Assembly (NCBI GenBank): GCA_035495315.1
Contig: DATJGF010000023.1
Coordinates: forward strand, 1 to 64,000
Direction: 5' to 3'
Length of the DNA: 64,000 bases
Source: DATJGF01 sp035495315
Lineage (GTDB): Bacteria > Verrucomicrobiota > Verrucomicrobiia > Limisphaerales > UBA8199
The translations under genes were made by a program, and so were the position numbers. The notes beneath the pieces were generated by a model. It was given only the letters and a program-made list of their open reading frames with translations. It was not told the origin of the DNA and searched no databases. Each line of letters starts with the position of its first letter. Positions within the stretch are counted from its first letter, which is position 1. Of the stretch, positions 53,488 to 62,069 are shown piece after piece.

Positions 53488-55428
53488 TTAAAGGGAAAGC
53501 ACGTACGTGGCGAGGTCATCAATCTGCTCTGCAGTCAAGTTCGACGTCTGTCCACGGCGATTCTGTCTGTTATGGATGGTCATCGCTTCCCGCACTGTTG
53601 CCGCGGAGCCGTCGTGCAGATAAGGCGCCGTTCGCCAGAGCTCGATTAGCGTGGGAGTGTAAAACTGGTCACTGGATTCGTCGAATTTACCTGTGCCGAC
53701 CTCGTGAGGTTTGAGGTCTGTAAACAAGGGAGGTTTGTGGCAGTTTGCACACCCGACTGCGGCATCGAAGAAGAGACGCTTGCCCCGTTTGGCGTCGGCA
53801 CTCAACCGTCCGTGGACCAATAAGGGGCTGGCAATAGGCTTTAGAGATTTGACGTACTCATCCATGCCCGCTGCATACTTCTGCGGCAGATCCGCAAAAA
53901 GAATGTAACGAATGCCGGCCCGAATTGCGGTCGCGGCATCGGCTCGAACCCCCATCGACATTACCGGCGGTGTCTGAAATGACAACAACAGACTCTTCAC
54001 ATTTTTGGGATTGCCGATGCCGTCATTCTGCAAATCCCAATTCATCCCATCGACACGACCGTCTTCAGAGTGGCAACTGGCACAGCTTTGCCAACCCTGG
54101 TAGCACAAAGTCCCGTCGTTAAAGTACATTTCACCCCGCCGCGTCCCCGGCAAATCGCCAGTCGCATGAAGGGGCATCACCACAGCCGGCGAATTCGTTC
54201 GGTCAGCATCAACAATCACGAGCGAGTCGGAAAAGAAGCAGCCGACTATCGCTGTGTGTCCGGTGAGGGCGAGCGCCCGCGGGCCGTTACCCGGAAGCTT
54301 GATCCGCCGACGCAGGCCCTGCAAGAAACGCAAATCGTTTGGGACATCCGCCTTGGTCTGGGCGGCGGCAAGAAAGCGTGTATCGCGCGCGCCCTCCAAC
54401 CGAAGCGGCAGGCGCGCCAATTTCTCGAGCAATGCGTCAGCATCAACGACACTCAGTTCGTGAGTGCCTGCGTGGGTAACACAAATCAGTTTGCCGTCGC
54501 TGGTCCAGCCAATGCCCCAAGGATTGGCGGCGCCTTGCTCAAGATCATCAAGCAGCACAGTGTTGAGCAGCTTCAGCTCGCCTACATCAATCAAACTGAT
54601 CACGTTGTCATTCATCCAGCCAAGGGTCACGTGTGTCGTTGGCAAGTGAAAGCGAGCCAACGTATGCGCCACAGCCACGTAGCGTCCGTCCGGCGAAATG
54701 CAGAGACCATGCAAGAGCGTGCTGCCGTTGGTTAACGGGATTTGTTTCACCACCTTGCGCTCAGCCACGTCGATGACCGTAACCGATGCCGCGACTACCC
54801 CTTTATCTGAACGTCCGGCGTGAATTAGGTTCGCCACAAACAAGTATCTGCCATCAGGCGTCAGTGCGGCCGCGACCGGTTCACGCTCGACCTGAACTCG
54901 CGCAGTCCGTTTCTTTGATTTGATGTCGACAAAATCAATCGCGTCATTGAATCGTTCGCATAGGAAAACAGTCTTTTCGTCTTTCGAAAGGACCGGTGAC
55001 ATCGCGGTATGGCCCGCCGGCACCGAGGCGACGATTTTGCCCGAACTCGCGTCCAATACACAGAGGCTGCTCTCCGGGGCAGCACAGCTAACATAGAGAC
55101 GTCTTGCATCAGCTGATAAGGTCAGGCCGGAAGGAGAAGTCGGCACTGACATCGATCGCTCAATCAGCCCGTGAGTCAGATCGTAACGGATTACCTGTTT
55201 TGTCGTCGCGCAGGCGATAAAAACTGTATTTGAATCCTGCGTGCAGACGACGGCTGCCGGCGAAAAAAACTCGAGGTTGGATGAGAGCGTCGGTTCCGCC
55301 GGACTACCTTCTTGATCGCGTTGAATGGCGCAGAAACCGCCATCGGCACAACGGAGACATAGGCCAAATACAATCAACCGGCTGGCCAGCCGCTTTTGCG
55401 CTAAACTTTTCAGGCCTTCTGTTTTCAT
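53488..55428 (-). CDS. exported YVTN propeller fused to dihaem cytochrome-c-peroxidase-like domain
   Basis: About 646 residues from the ATG at 55428; no strong signal was resolved, but a hydrophobic stretch LASRLIVFGLCLR lies near residue 15. Residues about 50-420 are YVTN-type propeller repeats (VFIACATTKQVIRYDLTHGL, SPDGRYVAVAHT). The last 230 residues carry two haem motifs, CASCH near 449 and CANCH near 559, with the MauG/cytochrome c peroxidase-like pattern GKRLFFDAAVGCANCHKPPL and YLHDGSAATVREAM. It starts 4 bases after the stop of the UroD-like methyltransferase, so it is cotranscribed with the corrinoid cassette. Confidence 0.85.
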   Translation of the reverse strand: MKTEGLKSLAQKRLASRLIVFGLCLRCADGGFCAIQRDQEGSPAEPTLSSNLEFFSPAAVVCTQDSNTVFIACATTKQVIRYDLTHGLIERSMSVPTSPSGLTLSADARRLYVSCAAPESSLCVLDASSGKIVASVPAGHTAMSPVLSKDEKTVFLCERFNDAIDFVDIKSKKRTARVQVEREPVAAALTPDGRYLFVANLIHAGRSDKGVVAASVTVIDVAERKVVKQIPLTNGSTLLHGLCISPDGRYVAVAHTLARFHLPTTHVTLGWMNDNVISLIDVGELKLLNTVLLDDLEQGAANPWGIGWTSDGKLICVTHAGTHELSVVDADALLEKLARLPLRLEGARDTRFLAAAQTKADVPNDLRFLQGLRRRIKLPGNGPRALALTGHTAIVGCFFSDSLVIVDADRTNSPAVVMPLHATGDLPGTRRGEMYFNDGTLCYQGWQSCASCHSEDGRVDGMNWDLQNDGIGNPKNVKSLLLSFQTPPVMSMGVRADAATAIRAGIRYILFADLPQKYAAGMDEYVKSLKPIASPLLVHGRLSADAKRGKRLFFDAAVGCANCHKPPLFTDLKPHEVGTGKFDESSDQFYTPTLIELWRTAPYLHDGSAATVREAMTIHNRQNRRGQTSNLTAEQIDDLATYVLSL

Positions 55429-55432
55429 ACGC

Positions 55433-56446
55433 CTAGGGCTTATGGCCAAGAGCGTAATCGCAAAGCGCCCGAAGGTTTTCAGCTGGAGTATCGCGCGGAA
55501 CCTCACAACCGGCGCCGACGACGAATCGGGCCCCGGCTTCTCGATGACACTGTTCGACGCAAGTTTTGACGGTTTCCGGCGTGCCGTTTCGCAACACCGC
55601 CACCGGATTGATATTTCCCAAAAGGACCTGGTTCGGCCCCATCTCCCGCCGGCCCCGGTCTATGGGGGATAAGTAATCCAAATCAACAATCTCACACCCC
55701 AAAGCCCCCATCTTCCCAAGATGCGGACGAGTATTGCCGCAAATGTGCAACCGAGTCTTGCCGCCGAGACTACGAATTCCGTCAATCAGGGCCTTTTCGT
55801 AGGGCCATACAAATTCAGAATAGATTTGCGGTCCGACCAAGGAAGCAGCGGCGTCGCCAATACCAATGAGGTCCACGCCAGCTCGAATCTGTTCGCGCGC
55901 GAACCGAAGTTCCATCTCAACGACGAAGGCGAACAGGTCCCGAATGAATTGTGGGTCGTCGAAAAAATCCAGCATGACGGTATTGATGCCGCGAAGGTCA
56001 GCGGCTTCCGCGATGGGACCTTCAATCCAGCCTTCAATGATCTTCTCTTTCCCAACCCGTTCTTTGAGCAACGCGATCGCCTGGATCGCATTATGCATCC
56101 GGCCTCCCGCCAAAGGGTCCGGGATTTTAAGTGAAACCAACCTGGCTTTATCGGCCAGTAGGGCCTTGTCCTCAACTAGCGCCACCGGCTGATTCTCAAA
56201 ATATTGAACCGGCGCGCCGCAATCAGCGGCTTCCCGCGCCGGATCAGACATCGTATTGACATAATCGAAGCCAAATTTCTCAGCCGTCCGGACCTGCCCC
56301 TCAACCAGCACTCGATAGTCCGTGCAATAGTCGCGATAACGGCCACCGATCTGGTCGCAAGCGAACATCATGGTGATGGGCATCAGTGGCAGATGATCGA
56401 CCGGCTGGCCGGCCAGGTGAGCAAGCACTCTCTCGCGACTATTCAT
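55433..56446 (-). CDS. UroD/MtaA-type corrinoid methyltransferase
   Basis: About 337 residues from the ATG at 56446 (MNSRERVLAHL, the usual family start); an ATG at 56464 would add six residues. It has the uroporphyrinogen-decarboxylase fold with the zinc ligands of methyl-corrinoid:acceptor enzymes: His240 and Cys242 in LHICGNT and Cys320 in GAGCEVP, numbered from the longer form. Members move methyl groups between corrinoid proteins and substrates such as methanol, methylamines, aryl ethers or coenzyme M. With a corrinoid protein and a homocysteine methyltransferase upstream, this probably loads or unloads the corrinoid. The substrate is unknown. Confidence 0.88.
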   Translation of the reverse strand: MNSRERVLAHLAGQPVDHLPLMPITMMFACDQIGGRYRDYCTDYRVLVEGQVRTAEKFGFDYVNTMSDPAREAADCGAPVQYFENQPVALVEDKALLADKARLVSLKIPDPLAGGRMHNAIQAIALLKERVGKEKIIEGWIEGPIAEAADLRGINTVMLDFFDDPQFIRDLFAFVVEMELRFAREQIRAGVDLIGIGDAAASLVGPQIYSEFVWPYEKALIDGIRSLGGKTRLHICGNTRPHLGKMGALGCEIVDLDYLSPIDRGRREMGPNQVLLGNINPVAVLRNGTPETVKTCVEQCHREAGARFVVGAGCEVPRDTPAENLRALCDYALGHKP

Positions 56447-56570
56447 AGGAGGGCAACTCTTCATTAGCTGTTGCCGTTACTTCCGTATCCAACTCGTGAC
56501 TTAATCAATACTCAAAAACTCCACGCCTGAGTTCACGAGTTGCGCCGCCCAGATCCGACCCGCGCCAAGT

Positions 56571-57452
56571 CTATGTTGCTTTTCGGCCAACAACGCGGCG
56601 GATTTCGGCCACGAACTCAGGATTGGTGCCACAGCACCCGCCAATAAATTGGGCACCGGCCTCAACCAAACTCGGCACGAACGCCGCAAACTCATTGGCC
56701 GTAGCCGAGTATTGCGCCTGCCCCGCGACGACGGTCGGCAACCCGGCATTGGGCTTAATCCAAATTGGACGATCGGTCGCGGCGCGGAGGCGCTTGCAAA
56801 TTGAAATAAAGCCCGCGATTCCCTGACCGCAGTTAGCTCCGATTACGTCAGCCCCACTCTGCGTGAGGGCTTCGGCAGCCTGCTCGGGAGTCTGGCCCAT
56901 CATGGTTCTGTCCTTGGCTTTCCCGCTGTCGAACACCATGCAAGCGACTACCGGCAAACCAGTCTCACGGGCAGCGGCTACCACCAGTTTCGCCTCTTCA
57001 AGATCCGTCATGGTCTCTATCACGAGCGCGTCCGCACCAGCCCCAGCCAGCGCGTGCGCTTGTTCAGCGAAAGCGGCGTGAAGTTCCTCTGCGGTAATTT
57101 GTCCATCGAGCAGGAGTTTGCCGCTCGGTCCAATGGACGCAAAAACGCGTGCGCGTCCGTTGGCGGCGTCGCTGGACAGTTCAACACCTCGACGGTTTAT
57201 TTCGGTCACTGCCCCGGGTTGACCCACTTCCGCAAGTCGGATCCGATTCGCCCCAAAAGTGTTGGTAAGAATCACCCCGCTGCCGGCGGCAACGTACGCC
57301 GCGGCGACCTCGCGCACGCAGTCCGGATGAGAGAGATTCCAGGTATCAGGGAATTCGCCTAAGGCCAGCCCACGCGCCTGCAATTGAGTGCCCCACGCGC
57401 CGTCGGTGGTCACCGGGCCAGCTTCCACCAGGCTTTGGATGAGTGGATGCAT
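56571..57452 (-). CDS. homocysteine S-methyltransferase family protein
   Basis: A 293-residue TIM-barrel with the zinc-binding cysteines Cys208 (GANCG) and Cys273-Cys274 (GGCCGT), as in betaine-homocysteine and MetH N-terminal methyltransferases. It opens DGAWGTQLQARGLALGEF. It is single-domain (no cobalamin domain), so it likely uses the separate corrinoid protein encoded 44 bases upstream as methyl donor and makes methionine from homocysteine. Likely operon with the UroD-like gene. Confidence 0.9.
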   Translation of the reverse strand: MHPLIQSLVEAGPVTTDGAWGTQLQARGLALGEFPDTWNLSHPDCVREVAAAYVAAGSGVILTNTFGANRIRLAEVGQPGAVTEINRRGVELSSDAANGRARVFASIGPSGKLLLDGQITAEELHAAFAEQAHALAGAGADALVIETMTDLEEAKLVVAAARETGLPVVACMVFDSGKAKDRTMMGQTPEQAAEALTQSGADVIGANCGQGIAGFISICKRLRAATDRPIWIKPNAGLPTVVAGQAQYSATANEFAAFVPSLVEAGAQFIGGCCGTNPEFVAEIRRVVGRKAT

Positions 57453-57496
57453 CGCGCGGTTAAGGCTCGCACTTGTCCTGATTCGGCTGTCCTTTG

Positions 57497-58138
57497 CTAT
57501 GCCGCCAGGGAGCAGGCCTTTTTCGCCAGAGCTACCGCACCGACGGCGTTCTCGCTGTAACCGTCAGCGCCGATTTCATCAGCATACTTCTGCGTGATCG
57601 GCGCCCCGCCAATCAGAACCTTAACCTTATCTCGTACGCCGGCCTGCTTGAGTGCTTCGATAGTAGTTTTCATCGCCGGCATCGTCGTGGTGAGCAACGC
57701 TGACATCGCGATGATGTTGGCGTTTTTCTCCTTGATGGTGGAGATGAAGGTTTCGGGCGAGACATTGACGCCAAGGTCAATCACCTCGAAACCGCCGCCT
57801 TCAAGCAGTGAGGCCACCAGATTTTTGCCGATGTCATGTAAATCGCCGCGCACGGTTCCAATCGCGACGCGCCCGGCGGGTTTATCCCCACGGGCCGTCA
57901 GCAGCGGCCGTATCAATTCCAGGGCCGATTTCATCGCTCGGGCCGAAATGAGCAACTCCGGAACGAAATACTCGCTGCACTCGAACCGGCGGCCGACCTC
58001 GTCCATAGCCGGAATCATATACTCATTAACCAATTGCAGCGGATCGATCCCCTCGGCAAGGGCTTGCTCGGTGACCGTGTGGGCCGCTTTTGCGTCTCCG
58101 CGAAGAATCGCACTATGAAGTTCTCTTAAGTCTGGCAT
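57497..58138 (-). CDS. corrinoid protein (B12-binding)
   Basis: A 213-residue cobalamin-binding protein with an N-terminal helical cap (LRELHSAILRGDAKAAHTVT) and a Rossmann-like B12 domain. The axial-ligand motif GDLHDIGKN contains the lower-ligand His, then MSALLTTTMPAM and VLIGGAPIT bind the nucleotide tail. It has the layout of MtaC/MtbC-type proteins. It carries the methyl group between the two methyltransferases encoded downstream. A reductive activator (RamA-type) is not visible in the window. Confidence 0.92.
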   Translation of the reverse strand: MPDLRELHSAILRGDAKAAHTVTEQALAEGIDPLQLVNEYMIPAMDEVGRRFECSEYFVPELLISARAMKSALELIRPLLTARGDKPAGRVAIGTVRGDLHDIGKNLVASLLEGGGFEVIDLGVNVSPETFISTIKEKNANIIAMSALLTTTMPAMKTTIEALKQAGVRDKVKVLIGGAPITQKYADEIGADGYSENAVGAVALAKKACSLAA

Positions 58139-58225
58139 AGGAGTCTTTCGTTAGACTGTTGCAGCAACGACGAGGGTGGTTTACGCGGGAAGACACGCTT
58201 GGTCAAGCATAATAACCGGACAGAA

Positions 58226-58390
58226 CTTCGGAAGGCCCAGCTCCGCGATCCCCAAACATCTGCTCTTATGTAGGCGACGACGTAAGGAGACTCTGATTAA
58301 TTGGTACGAGCTGCTGAATTTGGTCAAGGTCTCCTTACGTCGTCGCCTACAATAGGATATTTTGGGCTTCGCGGAGCTCGGCCTTTCGAC
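58226..58390. repeat. nested palindromic element
   Basis: Two repeat families are nested. The inner arms at 58269-58291 and 58329-58351 are perfect 23-base inverted repeats with the gacgacgtaaggagac core shared with 101-182. Outside them, 58226-58256 and 58361-58390 are imperfect inverted copies of the ggaaggccgagctccgcgaa type unit. The whole is about 165 bases and lies some 90 bases upstream of the corrinoid operon start. No transposase is present. It looks like a MITE or REP-type composite. Confidence 0.75.
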
Positions 58391-58685
58391 AAGCGAATTG
58401 GGCAACACCCCTTAGACGCAGCCGTTGCCCTTATCTGCCTGGGTTGAAATTGCGCTGCGCCGCCGTATCTTGGTACAGGCGTGAGACAGGCCGCTTCACT
58501 TTGGAGCCGTTGTTGTTGAGCTTGGTTACGGAATGACTTAAGCCGCACGGTAGCTCCGTGGCGGATCATCTTGCGCTGGGCGACCCGGCTTTGCGTCGGG
58601 TCGCTTCGCCTCGTTTTTAGCCCATTCCACCCTGATTTCCTGAAACAAACCGCGCTTCTGGTGGGTATTCAATGCAGACGAACAT
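58391..58685. other. intergenic region with paired hairpins (58542-58618)
   Basis: No gene was recognised. Two hairpins are adjacent: ccgcacgg (58542-58549) with ccgtggcgg (58555-58563, one bulge), and GCGACCCG (58580-58587) with CGGGTCGC (58597-58604, perfect). A short T-run follows at 58613-58618. A small structured RNA or an unusual terminator is possible. Confidence 0.35.
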
Positions 58686-59039
58686 ATGAATACGATGACA
58701 TTACCGACCCCAGCCAGAGTCAGTTGCCCAAGGTATTCCGAATTGTTGGCCGACGCGACCGCTTATGCCACACCCCGTTCGCGACCGCTGCCGACCTGGC
58801 TTCCGGCTCCCGCTATCGCCAGGCCGATTCAGCGAACCATGCCCGCCAGCGGTTTCGCCAGCAAAAGCCCTCAGAACTTTCGCGTCGCCTGTGCGATCGA
58901 GTTTCGTCTTGAGCGAGTCCTCATGTTCCTCCTGGCCGGGGCGGGAGTGGTTGCGATCGGCTACGGTTTTTCCTGCTTCATCGACCTGGTTCAGCATTGG
59001 GCGGTGTTCAATGCGGGAGTGGGGCAGTTAATCCAGTAA
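58686..59039 (+). CDS. small membrane protein upstream of ECF sigma gene
   Basis: A 117-residue protein. The first 70 residues are Pro/Ala/Arg-rich and of low complexity. The C-terminal third has one membrane helix (LMFLLAGAGVVAIGYGFSCF). No family is recognised. It lies 97 bases upstream of the sigma factor gene on the same strand and might belong to its operon. Confidence 0.5.
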   Translation: MNTMTLPTPARVSCPRYSELLADATAYATPRSRPLPTWLPAPAIARPIQRTMPASGFASKSPQNFRVACAIEFRLERVLMFLLAGAGVVAIGYGFSCFIDLVQHWAVFNAGVGQLIQ

Positions 59040-59136
59040 TTCAGATGCGTGCTTTTTCAACTATGCGTTATGCAAGAGTTTTGCCTTCAGTTTCCTTTGC
59101 AGAGTAGGATAGTCCCTAAGCCAGCGCGGCGGACCG

Positions 59137-59685
59137 ATGGCAGAGCCACAACAGTTCGAGGCGTTCATGCAACAGTACCAAAACATGGTATTTAGCACCG
59201 CTATGCGTTTGCTCGCCAACCAAACCGATGCCGAGGATATCGCCCAGGAAACTTTCCTGCGGGCCTACGAACATTTCGACGAAATTCGACAAAGCCCTAC
59301 CGCCGGCGGCTGGCTCAAACGCGTCGCAACCAATCTTTGCCTTAATCACCTTTCCCGTTACCGCGCTCGCTGGAGTTTCTTTTCTGACTTATTGGGCAGC
59401 CAACACGAAGCGGACTCCGAACCAATCGAATTTGCCGCACCCGATGATCTCTCCGAAAAGCTAGAAATTGCTGATCGTCATGAGGTGGTCGAACATGCCC
59501 TGCAAAAGCTTCCCACGGCTCAGCGCGTCTCTCTGGTCCTCTACCACCTGGAAGGGTTGCGCTACGAAGAAATTGCCGCCAAGCTGAATGTCTCTCTGGG
59601 AAAAGTTAAAACCGATATTTTTCGCGCGCGCGAAGCGTTGCGCAAGAAGTTGCGAGCCCGGCTCGCTGAAGACGTTGTTACATGA
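59137..59685 (+). CDS. ECF-type RNA polymerase sigma factor
   Basis: A 182-residue sigma-70 family protein. Region 2 is at about residues 10-75 (MVFSTAMRLLANQTDAEDIA, QETFLRAYEHFDE). Region 4 is at about residues 115-170 (LQKLPTAQRVSLVLYHLEGL, RYEEIAAKLNVSLGKVKTDI, FRAREALRKKL). Its ATGA overlap with the next gene makes coupled translation likely. The next gene is a membrane protein and a candidate anti-sigma factor. The regulon is unknown. Confidence 0.93.
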   Translation: MAEPQQFEAFMQQYQNMVFSTAMRLLANQTDAEDIAQETFLRAYEHFDEIRQSPTAGGWLKRVATNLCLNHLSRYRARWSFFSDLLGSQHEADSEPIEFAAPDDLSEKLEIADRHEVVEHALQKLPTAQRVSLVLYHLEGLRYEEIAAKLNVSLGKVKTDIFRAREALRKKLRARLAEDVVT

Positions 59686-60146
59686 ATTCTGAATACCAAA
59701 AGAATCTCGAAGCGCGCATAGACCGCGCTCTAAAAGCATTGCCTGACCTGCCGGCGCCCCGGCATCTGCTGCCGCAAGTGATGCAAAAGATCGCGCGACT
59801 AAACTCCCTGCCGTGGTACCAGCAGCCGTGGCAAGCGTGGCCGGTGGCGCTGCGCGCAACGACGTTGGCGTTTCTGCTGGCTTCCTGCGGTGGGCTCTGC
59901 ATCGCTTGCTGGCAATTGACCCGCGCCGCAGGGTTCGCCGCCGCAACCCAGGAAATTGCCCAGACCTTCTCAGGCATCACGGCCATATGGAACACGGTGA
60001 ACGTGCTGTTGACGGCTCTGGTCCTGGTGCTGAAACACTTCGGAACCGCTTTCATTATTGGCTGCTGCGCAGCGTTTGCGTTTGGCTACGCGATTTGCGT
60101 TGGCTTGGGCACCGCCTGCGTTCGCCTGGCCTATTCACGAAGATAA
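59682..60146 (+). CDS. membrane protein, candidate anti-sigma factor
   Basis: A 154-residue protein with an N-terminal cytoplasmic part (RIDRALKALPDLPAPRHLLP) and two or three membrane helices (TTLAFLLASCGGLCIACWQL, TVNVLLTALVLVLKHFG, FIIGCCAAFAFGYAICVGLG). The layout and translational coupling to the sigma factor (ATGA at 59682-59685) suggest an anti-sigma factor. No zinc-binding HxxxCxxC motif is present in the cytoplasmic part, so this is context-based. Confidence 0.65.
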   Translation: MNSEYQKNLEARIDRALKALPDLPAPRHLLPQVMQKIARLNSLPWYQQPWQAWPVALRATTLAFLLASCGGLCIACWQLTRAAGFAAATQEIAQTFSGITAIWNTVNVLLTALVLVLKHFGTAFIIGCCAAFAFGYAICVGLGTACVRLAYSRR

Positions 60147-60157
60147 GGAACCCCATT

Positions 60158-61771
60158 ATGAAAACCACCATCCACGACACACTTAGAACACCGTTTCTAT
60201 TGCTGTTGTCTTCTTTCCTGTGGGCAAGCCCCATCTGGGCCCAGCAGCCCGCTGAGGATACCAATCCCGCCGGCACGAACGCGGAGGATACCGTCCAGCA
60301 GGAAAGCCACTCCGTCAATCACTCTCCAATCATCGTCATCGGCAAGGACGCCGAGCTCAGGGCTGGGGATTCCGCTGAAGCGGTTGTCGTCATTGGTGGA
60401 TCAGCCAAAATCCACGGTCACGTTCAAGAGGCCGTCGTCGTGATTGGTGGCGACATCGACGTCGACGGAGAAGTAGGGGACGCCGCAGTTGCTATTCTGG
60501 GCAACGTCAATGCCCACGCCGGGGCAAAGATCCACGGCGAGGCTGTTGCCGTGGGAGGCAGGGTCGATGTCGCTCCCGGAGCGAAAGTCAGCGGCATGCA
60601 GCAAAACGTCGAAGTGCCTGAGCTACGTTGGCTGCGAAGTTGGTTCCGGCATTGTGTCCTTCTGATGCGGCCCTTGTCGCTGCAAGTCGGATGGGTGTGG
60701 GTCATAGCGGGCGTATTCCTCCTCTTCTACATGCTTATCGCGGTGATCTTTCCTAAACCGGTCGAAGCCTGTGCCAATGAGCTGACCCGCCGGCCTGCCA
60801 CCAGCTTCCTGGTAGGGATTTTATCGATCCTCCTGTTACCGTTCCTGATCTTGCTCCTGGCAGTGACCGGGGTTGGGCTCATTGTCGTTCCTTTCGTTCT
60901 CGCAGCGGTTTTTTTGGGAACGATCGTCGGCAAAGTCGGTCTCCTGGAATGGCTCGGCTTCAAGGTAGGACATCAATTCGGCGGCAAACCGCTCGACAAA
61001 CCTTTGCTGGCTCTTTTGATCGGGGCCGGCATTATCACGCTGCTTTACCTGGTACCTGTCGTGGGCCTGGTAACATTCGCAGTCACTCGGGTCTGGGGGC
61101 TGGGCGGAGCTGTCATGGCCGCTTTTGGCGGGTTGCGCCGCGAGATGCCGGAAAAGCCGGCGGGACCCGAAGCGCCCGTTGGCCTTTCTCCAATTCCACC
61201 GATTTCTCCGCCGCCGAGCTATCCTGTGGAACAACCCGCGAACCCCGGTTTTGGGCCAAACCCGGGACCTGCGGCATCCGGCCTGGAGGGGAATCCGGCA
61301 GGTGGGCCGGCCACCGCAACCGAGACAGCACCACCGCCAATTGCGGTTCAATCCCCGGCAGCACCTTTAACAGCTGCGGCCGTCCCCGAGGCGTTCGCGT
61401 ATCCGCACGCTGGGTTCTGGGAACGAATGGGGGCAGGCTTTTTGGATGTGGTGCTGATTTGCATTCTGGGGGCTGTCGTTGGGCCGTTTGCCCCGCTGGT
61501 GGCTTTGGCGTATTTCGCCGGGATGTGGACCTGGAAACAGACGACGATTGGCGGTATTGTGTTGGGGCTGAAGGTCGCGCGGCTGGATAACCGGCCGGTC
61601 ACCTTTGCCGTCGCCCTGGTTCGCTCCCTGGCGGCAGGCTTTTCCATTTTCGTCCTGTTCCTGGGCTTCTTGTGGATTGCTTGGGACAAGGAAAAACAGG
61701 GATGGCACGATAAAATCGCCGGGACCGTCGTCCTCAAGCTACCCCGCGGAACGCCGCTGGTTTGCCTTTAA
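60158..61771 (+). CDS. exported bactofilin-like repeat / RDD membrane protein
   Basis: About 537 residues from the ATG at 60158 (ataaggaa at 60143-60150 upstream). A signal peptide (LLLLSSFLWASPIWAQ) is followed by hexapeptide-like beta-helix repeats (AVVVIGGSAKIHGHVQEAVV, DIDVDGEVGDAAVAILG, AGAKIHGEAVAVGGRVDVA), membrane helices (WVIAGVFLLFYMLIAVIF), a Pro-rich linker, and a C-terminal RDD-family membrane domain (GFWERMGAGFLDVVLICILG). The mix of an exported polymer-like repeat and an RDD domain in one chain is unusual. It is the third gene of the sigma operon, probably a target or sensor of it. Confidence 0.78.
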   Translation: MKTTIHDTLRTPFLLLLSSFLWASPIWAQQPAEDTNPAGTNAEDTVQQESHSVNHSPIIVIGKDAELRAGDSAEAVVVIGGSAKIHGHVQEAVVVIGGDIDVDGEVGDAAVAILGNVNAHAGAKIHGEAVAVGGRVDVAPGAKVSGMQQNVEVPELRWLRSWFRHCVLLMRPLSLQVGWVWVIAGVFLLFYMLIAVIFPKPVEACANELTRRPATSFLVGILSILLLPFLILLLAVTGVGLIVVPFVLAAVFLGTIVGKVGLLEWLGFKVGHQFGGKPLDKPLLALLIGAGIITLLYLVPVVGLVTFAVTRVWGLGGAVMAAFGGLRREMPEKPAGPEAPVGLSPIPPISPPPSYPVEQPANPGFGPNPGPAASGLEGNPAGGPATATETAPPPIAVQSPAAPLTAAAVPEAFAYPHAGFWERMGAGFLDVVLICILGAVVGPFAPLVALAYFAGMWTWKQTTIGGIVLGLKVARLDNRPVTFAVALVRSLAAGFSIFVLFLGFLWIAWDKEKQGWHDKIAGTVVLKLPRGTPLVCL

Positions 61772-61787
61772 CGGCCAGGTGTTCACA

Positions 61788-61816
61788 TTCGGAAGGCCGA
61801 GCCGCGAAGCCCCAAT
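61788..61816. repeat. short dispersed repeat, ggaaggccgagc type
   Basis: The sequence ttcggaaggccgagccgcga followed by agccccaat repeats, in the same orientation, the left outer arm at 58226. It lies in the gap before lepA. A second related cluster around 61946-61975 (ggagcgcggagctcc) is weaker. Confidence 0.5.
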
Positions 61817-62069
61817 ACAAATCTTGGAAGGGACCTGCGGATATACCTGCCGTCAAGGCCAACCCAAATTTCCTTTTCTTCGGGCCGAAAGGCCGTATGT
61901 TCTCTCGACGCTAACGTCACGGAAATCAGGTGACCTGGGCAATGGGAATGGAGCGCGGAGCTCCTGCTCTGCGCGGAGATGTGGCGACCCCAACTCTCGC
62001 GGAGTGCTGCTTTGCATTGCCCGGCAGCCTTTTGAGTCGCCCAAGGTTCCGGACGCTGACGGCGTATTG

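Noticed and set aside
61605..62069. Long open frame upstream of the lepA start
   Set aside because: It overlaps the 3' end of the RDD gene and repeat sequence, and LepA proteins start at MDAAHIRN-like residues.
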